Of a DNA stretch of 64,000 nucleotides, positions 50,165 to 58,542 are shown piece after piece. The DNA is taken from contig NZ_JBIGIA010000011.1 in the NCBI RefSeq assembly GCF_043555975.1, positions 62,001-126,000 of the forward strand. Direction: 5' to 3'. The notes beneath the pieces were generated by a model. It ran no database searches. It was not told the DNA's origin and worked only from the letters and a program-made list of their open reading frames with translations. The DNA is from Pelomonas nitida (GTDB lineage Bacteria > Pseudomonadota > Gammaproteobacteria > Burkholderiales > Burkholderiaceae_C). Made by a program: the position numbers and the translations under genes. Every line of letters starts with the position of its first letter. Within the stretch, counting starts at the first letter, position 1.

Positions 50165-51550
50165 TCACAGCCCGCCGCCCAGCACGCGGTAGGCGGCCAC
50201 GAGGTTCTGCGCGCGCTGGCTTTGCACCTGCACCAGCGCCTGCTGGGCCGTGAAGAGCGAGCGCTGCGAGTCGAGCAGGTCCAGCGAGCTGGCGATGCCG
50301 GCCTGGTAGCGCTGTTCCGACAACGCCAGCCGGCGGGCCTCGGCGTCCACCTGGGCGGCCTGCGCGGTGCGCTGCTCGGCCAGCGTGGCGCGGCCCGCCA
50401 GCGCGTCGGCCACGTCGCGGAACGCGCTCTGGATGGCCTTTTCGTACTGCGCCGTGGCCGCGTCGCGGGCGGCGCGCGCGCTGGCCAGGTTGGCGCGGTT
50501 GCGGCCGGCGTCGAACAGCGGCTGCACCAGCGATGGCGCGAAGCTCCAGGCCGACTGCTTGAACAGGTCGGACAGGTGGCTGCTGGCCGTGCCGTACATG
50601 CCGGTCAGCGTGATGCGCGGGAAGAACGCGGCGCGCGCGGCGTCGATGTTGGCATCGGCGGCCGCGAGGGCCTGCTCGGCCTGACGGATGTCGGGGCGGC
50701 GCGTCAGCACCTCGCTGGGCACGCCGGGCGGCAGCTCGGCCAGCGGCTCGAAGTCGGCCAGCTCGCCGGTCGGCGGCGGCAGGTCGGCCGGCAGCGCGGT
50801 GCCCAGCAGCAGCACCAGCGCGTTTTCGTCGAGCGCGCGCTGACGCTGCGTCTGCGCGAAGGCCACGCGGGCGGCCTGCAGCGTCGACTCGCCGGAGCGC
50901 AGGTCCATCTCGCCGATGACGCCGCCCTCGAAGCGCTGGCGCAGCAGCTGCAACGACTGCTCGCGGCTGGCCAGCGTGTCGCGCGTGATCTTCAGCAGCG
51001 CCTCGTCGGCCTGCAGCGCGATCTCGGCCGTCGCGACGGCGGCCACCAGCGCGATGCGCACGGCCTGCTGGTTGGCCTCGGCCGCCAGCAGCTGGGCCTG
51101 GGCGGCTGCGTCCAGGCTGCGCAGCCGGCCGAAGAGGTCCAGCTCGTAGGCCGAGACCTGCAGCCCGGCCTGATAGCTGCTGTTGATACCGCCGCTGCTG
51201 TTGGGCGAGCGCGAGCCGGTCAGGCCCGCATTCACCGTGGGCCACAGGTCGGCGTTGCGGGCCTGGGCGGTGGCGCGGGCGCTCTCGATGTTGGCCGCAG
51301 CCACGCGCAGGTCGCGGTTGTTGGCCAGCGCCAGCGGGATCAGCCGCTGCAGCCGCGCACCCTGGAAGGCCTGGGCCCAGGGCAGGGCTGCTGCGGCGGT
51401 GCCGCCGGTGGCGGCCAGCTCAGCGCCGGGGAAGGTGGCGGCCGGCAGCGCCGCCTGTGCGGCCTCGGCGGCGGCGGGCTTCTTCGGCTCGGGGCCGGCG
51501 CAGGCCGCGAGCAGCGCGGCCGTGGTGAGGAGGGTCAGTGCGGACTTCAT
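50165..51550 (-). CDS. RND efflux outer-membrane factor (OprM/NodT family)
   Basis: 461 aa lipoprotein: lipobox LLAAC after MKSALTLLTTAA. Features of OprM-type TolC proteins: two homologous halves with NNRDLRVAAANIESARA and ARAAFFPRITLTG, RRPDIRQAEQALAAADANI in the middle and a C-terminal RYQAGIASSLDLLDSQRSLF. It forms the exit duct of the pump. ATG overlaps the RND permease stop (ATGA). Confidence 0.94.
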   Translation of the reverse strand: MKSALTLLTTAALLAACAGPEPKKPAAAEAAQAALPAATFPGAELAATGGTAAAALPWAQAFQGARLQRLIPLALANNRDLRVAAANIESARATAQARNADLWPTVNAGLTGSRSPNSSGGINSSYQAGLQVSAYELDLFGRLRSLDAAAQAQLLAAEANQQAVRIALVAAVATAEIALQADEALLKITRDTLASREQSLQLLRQRFEGGVIGEMDLRSGESTLQAARVAFAQTQRQRALDENALVLLLGTALPADLPPPTGELADFEPLAELPPGVPSEVLTRRPDIRQAEQALAAADANIDAARAAFFPRITLTGMYGTASSHLSDLFKQSAWSFAPSLVQPLFDAGRNRANLASARAARDAATAQYEKAIQSAFRDVADALAGRATLAEQRTAQAAQVDAEARRLALSEQRYQAGIASSLDLLDSQRSLFTAQQALVQVQSQRAQNLVAAYRVLGGGL

Positions 51551-54500
51551 GCCTGGCTCCCTGGGGTTTCCTCGGCCTCGTGGGCGTCGCGCCTTCGCTG
51601 GCGTTCGCTGCCGGGGAAGAAGCGCCGCACGACGACGAAGAACACGGGCACCAGGAACACGGCCAGCAGCGTGGCCGAAATCATGCCGCCCATGACACCG
51701 GTGCCGATGCCGCGCTGGCTGGCGGAACCCGCGCCGCTGGCCAGCACCAGTGGCAGCACGCCCAGGATGAAGGCCAGCGAGGTCATGACGATGGGGCGGA
51801 AGCGCAGGTGCGCCGCTTCGCGCACGGCGTCGAAGATGCTGTGGCCCTGGGCCTGCAGATCCTTGGCGAACTCGATGATGAGCACGGCGTTCTTGGCCGA
51901 CAGGCCGATGATGGTGATCATGCCGACCTTGAAGTAGACGTCGTTCTCCAGCCCGCGGAAGTTGGCCCCCAGCACCACGCCCAGAATGCCCAGCGGCACC
52001 ACGAGCAGCACGGCCAGCGGGATGCTCCAGCTCTCGTACAGCGCGGCCAGGCACAGGAACACGGCCAGCAGCGAGAAGCCGAACAGGATGAAGGCCGTGG
52101 AGCCGGACAGCTTTTCCTCGCGGGACTGGCCCGTCCACTCGTAGCCGAAGCCGTCGGGCAGCGTGGCGGCGATCTTCTCCATCTCGGCCATGGCCGTGCC
52201 CGTGGACACGCCCTTGGCCGGCTCACCGGCGATGCGCATCGTCGGGTAGCCGTTGTAGCGCACCGTCTGCAGCGGGCCGGTGATCCATTTGCTGGTGGCG
52301 AACGCGCTCAACGGCACCGGCTGGCCGGCACTGTTGAGCACGTTGAGCTGGAGCAGGTCTTCGGGCTGCATGCGGGCCGGTGCGTCGGCCTGCACGATGA
52401 CGCGCTGCAGCCGCCCGGCGTTGGGGAAGTCGTTCACGTAGCTGGAACCCAGCGACGTGCCCAGCACCGCGTTGACGGCGCTCATGTTCAGACCCAGCGC
52501 CATCGCGCGCTCGCGGTCGATGTCCAGCTGCACCTGGGCCGCGTCTTCGAGCCCGTCGGGCCGCACGGCGGTGAGCAACGGGTTCTTGGCGGCGGCGGCC
52601 AGCAATTGGTTGCGCGCGGCCAGCAGCTCGGCGCGGGTGTGGCTGGTGCGGTCCTGCAGGCGCAGCGCGAAGCCGTTGGCGCGGCCGAGGTCGCGGATGG
52701 GCGGCGGGCTGGTCGGGAAGATGACCGCGTCGCGGATCTTGCTCAGCGCCGGGAACGCGCGGGCCACCAGCGCCTGCGCCGAATGCTCGGCGCCGTGGCG
52801 CTCGTCCCAGGGCTTGAGCGTCACGAAGGCCAGGCCGGCGTTCTGGCCGGAGCCCGAGAAGCTGAAGCCGACCACGCCGACCATGCTGTCGACCTCGGGC
52901 TGCTTGAGCATGAAGTCCTCGGTCTGCTTCATGACCTCCAGCGTGCGCGCCTGCGTGGCGCCGGGCGGCAGCTGCACGTTGACGAGGATGTTGCCCTGGT
53001 CCTCGTTGGGCACGAAGGACGTGGGCAGCTTCTGGAACATCACCACGGCGGCCGCGATGACGGCCGCGTAGACGAAGCCCATGCGCACGGTCGAGTGGAT
53101 GAACTTCGTCACCCAGCCCTCATAGCCCTTGGCCATGCGCGCAAAGCCGCGGTTGAACCCGCCGAAGAAGCCGCGCTTGTCGACGTGGTGACCGGCCTCG
53201 ACCGGCTTGAGCAGGGTGGCGCACAGGGCCGGCGTCAGCGACAGCGCCAGGAAGGCCGAGAACGCGATGGCCGAGACCATCACCGCCGAGAACTGGCGGT
53301 AGATGTTGCCGATGGAGCCGCTGAAGAACGCCAGCGGCACGAACACCGAGATCAGCACCACGGTCACGCCGATGATGGCGCCGGAGATCTGGCTCATCGC
53401 CTTGCGCGTGGCCTTGAGCGGCGACAGCCCCTCCTCGCTCATGATGCGCTCGACGTTCTCCACCACCACGATGGCGTCGTCCACCACGATGCCGATGACC
53501 AGCACCATGCCGAACATCGTCAGCACGTTGATCGAGAAGCCCAAAGCCAGCAGCGTCGCGAAGCTGCCCAGCAGCGCGATGGGCACCACCAGTGTCGGGA
53601 TCAGCGTGTAGCGGATGTTCTGCAGGAACAGGAACATCACCAGGAACACCAGCACGACGGCCTCAATCAGCGTCTCGACGACCTGCGAGATCGAGATGTC
53701 GATGAACAGCGAGCTGTCGTAGGGGATGCTGGCCTTCACGCCGGCCGGGAAGTAGGGTGTCAGGTCCTTGAGCCGTTGCTTGATGAGCTTGGCGGTCTGC
53801 AGCGCGTTGGCGGAGGGCGCCAGCTGCACGCCGATGCCCACCGAGGGCACGCCGTTCAGGCGGGTCTGGCGGCCGGTGTAGCTGTCGGCGCCCAGCTCGA
53901 TGCGGGCGACGTCCTTGAGCCGCACGGTGGAGCCGTCGGCGTTGGCGCGCAGCACGATGTTGCCGAACTGCTCCGCGCTCGTGAGCTGGCCGCGCACGAC
54001 CACCGTCGCGGCGATGGTCTGGCCCGCCACGTTGGGCAGGTCACCGATGGAGCCCGAGCTGACCTGGGCGTTCTGCGCCTGGATGGCGGTGTTCACGTCC
54101 GCCGGCGCGAGCTTGTAGCCCACCAGCTTGGCCGGGTCCAGCCAGATGCGCATCGCGCGCTCGGTGCCGAACAGCAGGCCCTGGCCCACGCCCGGCACGC
54201 GCTGGATCTCGGGCAGCACGGTGCGCGAGGCGTAGTCGCCCAGCGCGATGGGATCGAAGTCCGGGTTGCTGCTCGACATCATGATGAAGAGCAGGAAGTT
54301 GGGGTTGGCCTTGTCCACCCGCACGCCCTGCTGGATGACGGCCTGCGGCAGCCGCGGCTGCGCGCGCGCATAGCGGTTCTGCACGTCGACCTGGGCCAGG
54401 TCGGGGTTGGTGGAGGGGTCGTAGCTCAGCGTGATCGAGCCGGTGCCGTCGGCCTGCGTCACGGCCTCCATGTAGATCAGGCCGGGCGAGCCGTTCATCT

Positions 54501-54702
54501 CGCGCTCGATGACGCTGATGACCGAGTCTTCCAGCGTCTGCGCGGACGCGCCGGGGTAGGTGACCGACAGCACGATGGACGGCGGTGCCACCGGCGGGTA
54601 TTGCGCGATCGGCAGCTGCGTGACGGCCACGGCCCCGAGGACCGTGATGAACAGGGCGATGACCCACGCGAAGATGGGTCGGTTGATGAAGAACTGCGCC
54701 AT
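51547..54702 (-). CDS. RND multidrug efflux permease (MexB/AcrB-like)
   Basis: 1051 aa, typical for HAE-1 permeases. MAQFFINRPIFAWVIAL at the start, two large periplasmic loops, 12 membrane segments, and the TM4 proton relay segment VIGIVVDDAIVVVENVER with the Asp-Asp pair. FLALSLTPALCATLLKP and GLSAKNAVLIIEFAKD are conserved. It exports amphiphilic drugs in exchange for protons. The Asp pair intact implies function. The start at 54702 is the family one. Confidence 0.96.
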   Translation of the reverse strand: MAQFFINRPIFAWVIALFITVLGAVAVTQLPIAQYPPVAPPSIVLSVTYPGASAQTLEDSVISVIEREMNGSPGLIYMEAVTQADGTGSITLSYDPSTNPDLAQVDVQNRYARAQPRLPQAVIQQGVRVDKANPNFLLFIMMSSSNPDFDPIALGDYASRTVLPEIQRVPGVGQGLLFGTERAMRIWLDPAKLVGYKLAPADVNTAIQAQNAQVSSGSIGDLPNVAGQTIAATVVVRGQLTSAEQFGNIVLRANADGSTVRLKDVARIELGADSYTGRQTRLNGVPSVGIGVQLAPSANALQTAKLIKQRLKDLTPYFPAGVKASIPYDSSLFIDISISQVVETLIEAVVLVFLVMFLFLQNIRYTLIPTLVVPIALLGSFATLLALGFSINVLTMFGMVLVIGIVVDDAIVVVENVERIMSEEGLSPLKATRKAMSQISGAIIGVTVVLISVFVPLAFFSGSIGNIYRQFSAVMVSAIAFSAFLALSLTPALCATLLKPVEAGHHVDKRGFFGGFNRGFARMAKGYEGWVTKFIHSTVRMGFVYAAVIAAAVVMFQKLPTSFVPNEDQGNILVNVQLPPGATQARTLEVMKQTEDFMLKQPEVDSMVGVVGFSFSGSGQNAGLAFVTLKPWDERHGAEHSAQALVARAFPALSKIRDAVIFPTSPPPIRDLGRANGFALRLQDRTSHTRAELLAARNQLLAAAAKNPLLTAVRPDGLEDAAQVQLDIDRERAMALGLNMSAVNAVLGTSLGSSYVNDFPNAGRLQRVIVQADAPARMQPEDLLQLNVLNSAGQPVPLSAFATSKWITGPLQTVRYNGYPTMRIAGEPAKGVSTGTAMAEMEKIAATLPDGFGYEWTGQSREEKLSGSTAFILFGFSLLAVFLCLAALYESWSIPLAVLLVVPLGILGVVLGANFRGLENDVYFKVGMITIIGLSAKNAVLIIEFAKDLQAQGHSIFDAVREAAHLRFRPIVMTSLAFILGVLPLVLASGAGSASQRGIGTGVMGGMISATLLAVFLVPVFFVVVRRFFPGSERQRRRDAHEAEETPGSQA

Positions 54703-54718
54703 GAGTGCTCGGTCCTCT

Positions 54719-55927
54719 TCAGCGCGAAGCCGCAGAAGCAGGCGCGGCCGGCGCCGAGCCCGGGGCGGCCCACGGCACGGCGCGCGCCTTGCCACCGGCC
54801 TTCACGCGCTGCAGGCCGTCCACGACGACCTTCTCGCCGGCCTTCAGGCCGTCCAGCACCAGGGCGCGGCCACCTTGCGATGGCCCCAGCTTCACGGGCC
54901 GCGCGGTGACGCTGCCGTCCTCCGCGACGACCAGCACGCTCTCGCCGGTGGCGCCGCGCGTCACGGCCTGCTGCGGCAGCGTGATGGCCGCGTCCACGGC
55001 GGCCTGTGTCAGCCGCACGCGCACATACAGACCGGGCAACAACTGCCCCTTGGCATTGGGCAGCTCGGCGCGCAGCGTGATCTGGCCGGTCGTGGTGTCC
55101 ACGCTCAGGTCAGAGAACAGCAGCTTGCCGGGTTCGGCGTAGACGCTGCCGTCCTCCAGCAGCACCTGCACCTGGGCGGCCTCCTTGCCACTGGCGCGTT
55201 GCAGCCGGCCGTCGGCCAGTGCCTGGCGCAGCCGCATGACCTCGGCGGCCGACTGCGTGAAGTTCACATACAGCTTGTCGACCTGCTGCACGACGGCCAG
55301 CGGCGTGGCCTCGCCTTGGCCCACCAGCGCGCCTTCGGTGACGAGGGCGCGGCCGATGCGGCCGGCGATGGGCGACGTGACGGCGGCATAGCCGAGGTTG
55401 ATCTGGGCTGTCTGTACCGCGGCCTTGCCGGCGGCGACGTCGGCGCGGGCCTGCAGCGCGGCGGCCTGGGCATTCAGCGCCTCCTGCTGGCTCACGGCCT
55501 GGGTCTTGGCCAGCGGCGCGTAGCGGTCGGCCAGCGCCTGGGCCTGCACGAGATTGGCCTCGGCGCGGGCCAGTGTGGCCTGCGCGCTGGCGAGCGTGGC
55601 GCGGTAGGGGGCGGCGTCGATCTCGAACAGCGCCTGGCCGGCCTTCACGTCGCTGCCTTCGGTGAACAGGCGCTTTTGCAGGATGCCGGCGGCGCGGGCA
55701 CGCACCTGGGCAACGCGGAAGGCTTCGAGCCGGCCGGGCAGCTCGGTCGCCAGATCGGCATGCCCCGGAGCCACGGTGACGACACCGACTTCCGGCGCCG
55801 GGGGCGCACTCGCCGGTGCGGCCTGGCCGCCGGCGGGGCTGCAACCCTGCAGGCCAGCCCCCAGGCCGGCCATCAAGCACATGACACCCAGCCTGGCCTT
55901 GCTACTTCTTGCCCACTTCATCTTCAT
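54719..55927 (-). CDS. RND efflux periplasmic adaptor (MexA/AcrA-like)
   Basis: 402 aa lipoprotein (lipobox LQGC in GAGLQGCSP). HlyD-type layout: barrel entry TELPGRLEAFRVAQVRARAAGIL, lipoyl half EGSDVKAGQALFEIDAAPY, alpha-hairpin (LASAQATLARAEANLVQAQALADRY...ALNAQAAALQARADVAAG), second lipoyl half GYAAVTSPIAGRIGRALVTEG, membrane-proximal domain at the end. It is first of the operon, 16 nt ahead of the permease gene. No regulator gene (TetR or MarR) is adjacent. Confidence 0.95.
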   Translation of the reverse strand: MKMKWARSSKARLGVMCLMAGLGAGLQGCSPAGGQAAPASAPPAPEVGVVTVAPGHADLATELPGRLEAFRVAQVRARAAGILQKRLFTEGSDVKAGQALFEIDAAPYRATLASAQATLARAEANLVQAQALADRYAPLAKTQAVSQQEALNAQAAALQARADVAAGKAAVQTAQINLGYAAVTSPIAGRIGRALVTEGALVGQGEATPLAVVQQVDKLYVNFTQSAAEVMRLRQALADGRLQRASGKEAAQVQVLLEDGSVYAEPGKLLFSDLSVDTTTGQITLRAELPNAKGQLLPGLYVRVRLTQAAVDAAITLPQQAVTRGATGESVLVVAEDGSVTARPVKLGPSQGGRALVLDGLKAGEKVVVDGLQRVKAGGKARAVPWAAPGSAPAAPASAASR

Positions 55928-56102
55928 GCCCTTGTCCGACGTTTACTGCTGCCCCGGCGTCCGCGTCGCGCGGCGAGGCAAAGCGGCTCACTTTAGCGAT
56001 GCAGACGGGGCTGCGCGGATGAAGCTGTGCAAATCCCGGCGTGGCGCTGGGTCTGTTTGCTAATGCCGCGGCCCGTGGCGGGTGCCATTCGTCATGGCGT
56101 GT

Positions 56103-57326
56103 TCAGGCGGGCATGGCGGCCAGGCGTGCACGCATGACGGCGTGGCCGATGTCGGGCCCCTTGGCGCCGCGCGCGATGGCCGCCGCGCTCGCCGCAGCGA
56201 GGTCCACGGCCTGCGTGGCGCGCAGGTCGGCCAGCAGCCGTTCGCGCTGCGGATAGTCGCGGTTCTCGAATCTCAGACGGCCGCGGGCATCGCACTCGCA
56301 GGCCCATAGCAGTTCGGCGAAACGCTCGGGCCGCCGCCAGGCGTCGCAGCGCGCCATCAGCCGCAGCCGCGCTTCGGCGCTGAAGCCGCTGCTCTGATGC
56401 ACATGCGTGTGCTCGCGCGCCACCAGCTCGGCCAGCTCGCGGCAGTCGGCCGGCACCTTCCAGCGTGCGCTGACGAGGCTGGCGAGTTCTTCGCTGCGCT
56501 GTTCGTGCCCGATGTGGCGGGGCAGTTCCTCGGGGGGTGTCGTGCCCTTACCGAGGTCGTGGCACAGGCAGGCGTAGCGCACGGTCAGCGGCGCGCCCTG
56601 CCGCGCGCATTGGTCCAGCACCATCATGAGGTGGACGCCGGTGTCGATCTCCGGATGGTGGGCCTCGGGTTGCGCCACGCCGAACAGCGCCTCCACCTCG
56701 GGCAGCAGCTTGGCCAGCGCCCCCGCCTCGCGCAGCACCGCGAACATGCGCGACGGCTGCTTCTCCATCAGCCCGCGCGACAGCTCCTGCCACACGCGCT
56801 CGGCCACCAGCGCGTCCACCTCGCCGGCGGCCACCATCGCGCGCATCAGCGCGACGGTCTCGGGCGCAACGGTGAAGTCGGCGAAGCGCGCCGCGAAGCG
56901 CGCCAGGCGCAGGATGCGCACGGGGTCTTCGGCGAAGGCCGGCGACACATGGCGCAGCACCCGGTCCTGCAGGTCGCGCTGGCCGCCGTGGGGGTCGACG
57001 ATGGCGCCATGCGCGTCCTCGGCCATCGCGTTGATCGTCAGGTCGCGGCGTGCGAGGTCCTGCTCCAGCGTGACGTCAGGCGCGGCGTGGAAAGCGAAGC
57101 CGTGATAGCCGGCCGCCGTCTTGCGTTCGGTGCGCGCGAGTGCCACTTCGTCGTGCGTGTCGGGATGCAGAAAGACCGGGAAGTCCTTGCCGACGGGCTG
57201 GTAGCCGGCGTCCAGCAGGTCCTGCGGCGACGCGCCGACGACGACCCAGTCACGGTCCTGCACCGGCAGGCCCAGCAGGCGGTCGCGCACGGCGCCGCCG
57301 ACGAGGTAGGTTTGAAAACTTGGCAT
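56103..57326 (-). CDS. cca: tRNA CCA-adding enzyme (multifunctional CCA protein)
   Basis: 407 aa. N-terminal nucleotidyltransferase with YLVGGAVRDRLLGLPVQDRDWVV, RRDLTINAMA (nucleotide choice region) and EDPVRILRLARFAAR, then a C-terminal HD domain with HHPEIDTGVHLMMVLDQC and CHDLGKG for phosphatase/phosphodiesterase activity, as in the E. coli-type enzyme. It repairs and completes tRNA 3' ends. Start ATG 57326 (MPSFQTYLVGG). Confidence 0.96.
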   Translation of the reverse strand: MPSFQTYLVGGAVRDRLLGLPVQDRDWVVVGASPQDLLDAGYQPVGKDFPVFLHPDTHDEVALARTERKTAAGYHGFAFHAAPDVTLEQDLARRDLTINAMAEDAHGAIVDPHGGQRDLQDRVLRHVSPAFAEDPVRILRLARFAARFADFTVAPETVALMRAMVAAGEVDALVAERVWQELSRGLMEKQPSRMFAVLREAGALAKLLPEVEALFGVAQPEAHHPEIDTGVHLMMVLDQCARQGAPLTVRYACLCHDLGKGTTPPEELPRHIGHEQRSEELASLVSARWKVPADCRELAELVAREHTHVHQSSGFSAEARLRLMARCDAWRRPERFAELLWACECDARGRLRFENRDYPQRERLLADLRATQAVDLAAASAAAIARGAKGPDIGHAVMRARLAAMPA

Positions 57327-57391
57327 CGCGGTGATTCTCTGCGCTGGCTGGACGTGGCTGCCCGGCGGTGACTCACCCGCGACCGCTACCG

Positions 57392-57700
57392 CTACCGCCT
57401 CTCGGGCGGCACGCCGCTCAGCGCCTCCACCAAGGTTGCATGCGCCGCCAGATCCACCGGCCGCAGCTTCGGCTCGGTCCGCGCCGGGTGGGCGCCGAGG
57501 TAGTTCTCGCCCTTCCAGTTGTGGGCCGGCCTGATGGGCCGCGGGACGAAGCCGCCGCCGCAGTTGGGACAGACGTTGCCCAGCAGGCCTTCCGCGCAGG
57601 CCGCGCAGAAGGTGCATTCGAAGCTGCAGATGCGGGCCTGGGTGGAGGCTGGCGGCAGCGCGGTGGCGCAGTGCTCGCAGCAGGGGCGCAGTTCCAGCAT
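57392..57700 (-). CDS. DUF1272 cysteine-rich protein (102 aa)
   Basis: Small zinc-ribbon-like protein: MLELRPCCEHCATALPP, then ARICSFECTFCAACAEGLL and CPNCGGGFVPRPIRP. Eleven or so cysteines in four pairs suggest two zinc sites. The pattern is the DUF1272 family; its role is unknown. It stands between cca and GST on the same strand. Confidence 0.9.
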   Translation of the reverse strand: MLELRPCCEHCATALPPASTQARICSFECTFCAACAEGLLGNVCPNCGGGFVPRPIRPAHNWKGENYLGAHPARTEPKLRPVDLAAHATLVEALSGVPPERR

Positions 57701-57735
57701 GGTCAGCGCCGCCCGGCCGCCCGAAGGCGCCGCGC

Positions 57736-57750
57736 GCCCCCTCGGGGGGC
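57736..57750. repeat. GC-rich hairpin GCCCCC-TCG-GGGGGC
   Basis: A 6-bp perfect C/G stem around a 3-base loop, in the 76-nt gap between DUF1272 and GST genes. A second imperfect stem lies just before it. Elements of this kind are scattered through Burkholderiales genomes. There is no T run, so a terminator role is doubtful. Confidence 0.5.
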
Positions 57751-57776
57751 AGTGATCGAAAGCGAGCGTGGGGGCC

Positions 57777-58460
57777 TCATGCCCGCGCCGAGCGGTAAGG
57801 CTCGTCCTCGACGATGAAGTCCTGCTCGCGCAGCGAGTCGGCGATCCAGTCTTCCACGGCGGGGTGCGCCAGCACGGTGTCTCGGTACGCGGCGGCGGTC
57901 TCCGACAGCGGCAGGCCGAAACGGCTCAGCCGCACGGCCACCGGGGCGAAGTAGGCATCGGCGGCGCTGAAGCTGCCGAATAGGAAGGGGCCGCCGCTGT
58001 GCTTCAAGGCGTCACACCAGGCCGCGCCCAGCCGCGTGACGTCGGCGCGCAGCGCCTCGTCCTCGGCCCACAACCTCGCGCCGACATCGGGGAAGAAGGC
58101 CTCGATGTTCATCGGGCAGACGTTGCGCAGCCGCGTGAAGCCGGCGTGCATCTCGGCGCACAGGCTGCGCGCGCGGGCCCGGGCCTGCGTGTCAGCCGGC
58201 CAGATGGGCAGCTCGGGGTGGCGGTCGGCGATGTACTCGGTGATGGCCAGCGTGTCCCACACGGTGAAGCCATCGTCCTCCACCAGCACCGGCACGCGCT
58301 TCGTCGGCGTGATGGCCGAGATGGCGCGGCTCCATTCGGAGCCCGGCGTGAAGTCGAAGCGCAGCTTGACCTCCTCGAACGGAATGCCGAACGCCGCCAG
58401 CAGCACGCCGCTGCGCATGGACCAGGACGAGTAGTTCTTGTTGCCGATGTAGAGCTTCAT
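57777..58460 (-). CDS. Glutathione S-transferase family protein
   Basis: 227 aa. N-terminal thioredoxin-like domain starting MKLYIGNKNYSSWSMRSGVLL, with the YSSWS catalytic-Ser region and VPVLVEDDGFTVWDTLAITEY (cis-Pro and SNAIL-like part), then an all-helical C-terminal domain with GSFSAADAYFAPVAVRL. It resembles the group of GSTs with an N-terminal Ser, whose substrates are generally unassigned. Confidence 0.93.
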   Translation of the reverse strand: MKLYIGNKNYSSWSMRSGVLLAAFGIPFEEVKLRFDFTPGSEWSRAISAITPTKRVPVLVEDDGFTVWDTLAITEYIADRHPELPIWPADTQARARARSLCAEMHAGFTRLRNVCPMNIEAFFPDVGARLWAEDEALRADVTRLGAAWCDALKHSGGPFLFGSFSAADAYFAPVAVRLSRFGLPLSETAAAYRDTVLAHPAVEDWIADSLREQDFIVEDEPYRSARA

Positions 58461-58514
58461 GGGGCCTCGCTGTTAGGGCACAGAGCTTAGGTGGCGGGCT
58501 CGCGGCGTGTGTTG

Positions 58515-58535
58515 ATCAATCCGCAACGGATTGAT
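58515..58535. promoter_or_regulatory. Perfect 9-bp inverted repeat upstream of the GST gene
   Basis: ATCAATCCG (58515-58523) and CGGATTGAT (58527-58535) are exact reverse complements with a 3-bp spacer. It sits 55 nt upstream of the GST ATG and 8 nt after the stop of the transglycosylase gene. With no T run it is more likely an operator (T-N11-A type as for LysR proteins) than a terminator, though both are possible. Confidence 0.55.
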
Positions 58536-58542
58536 GCGCGAA

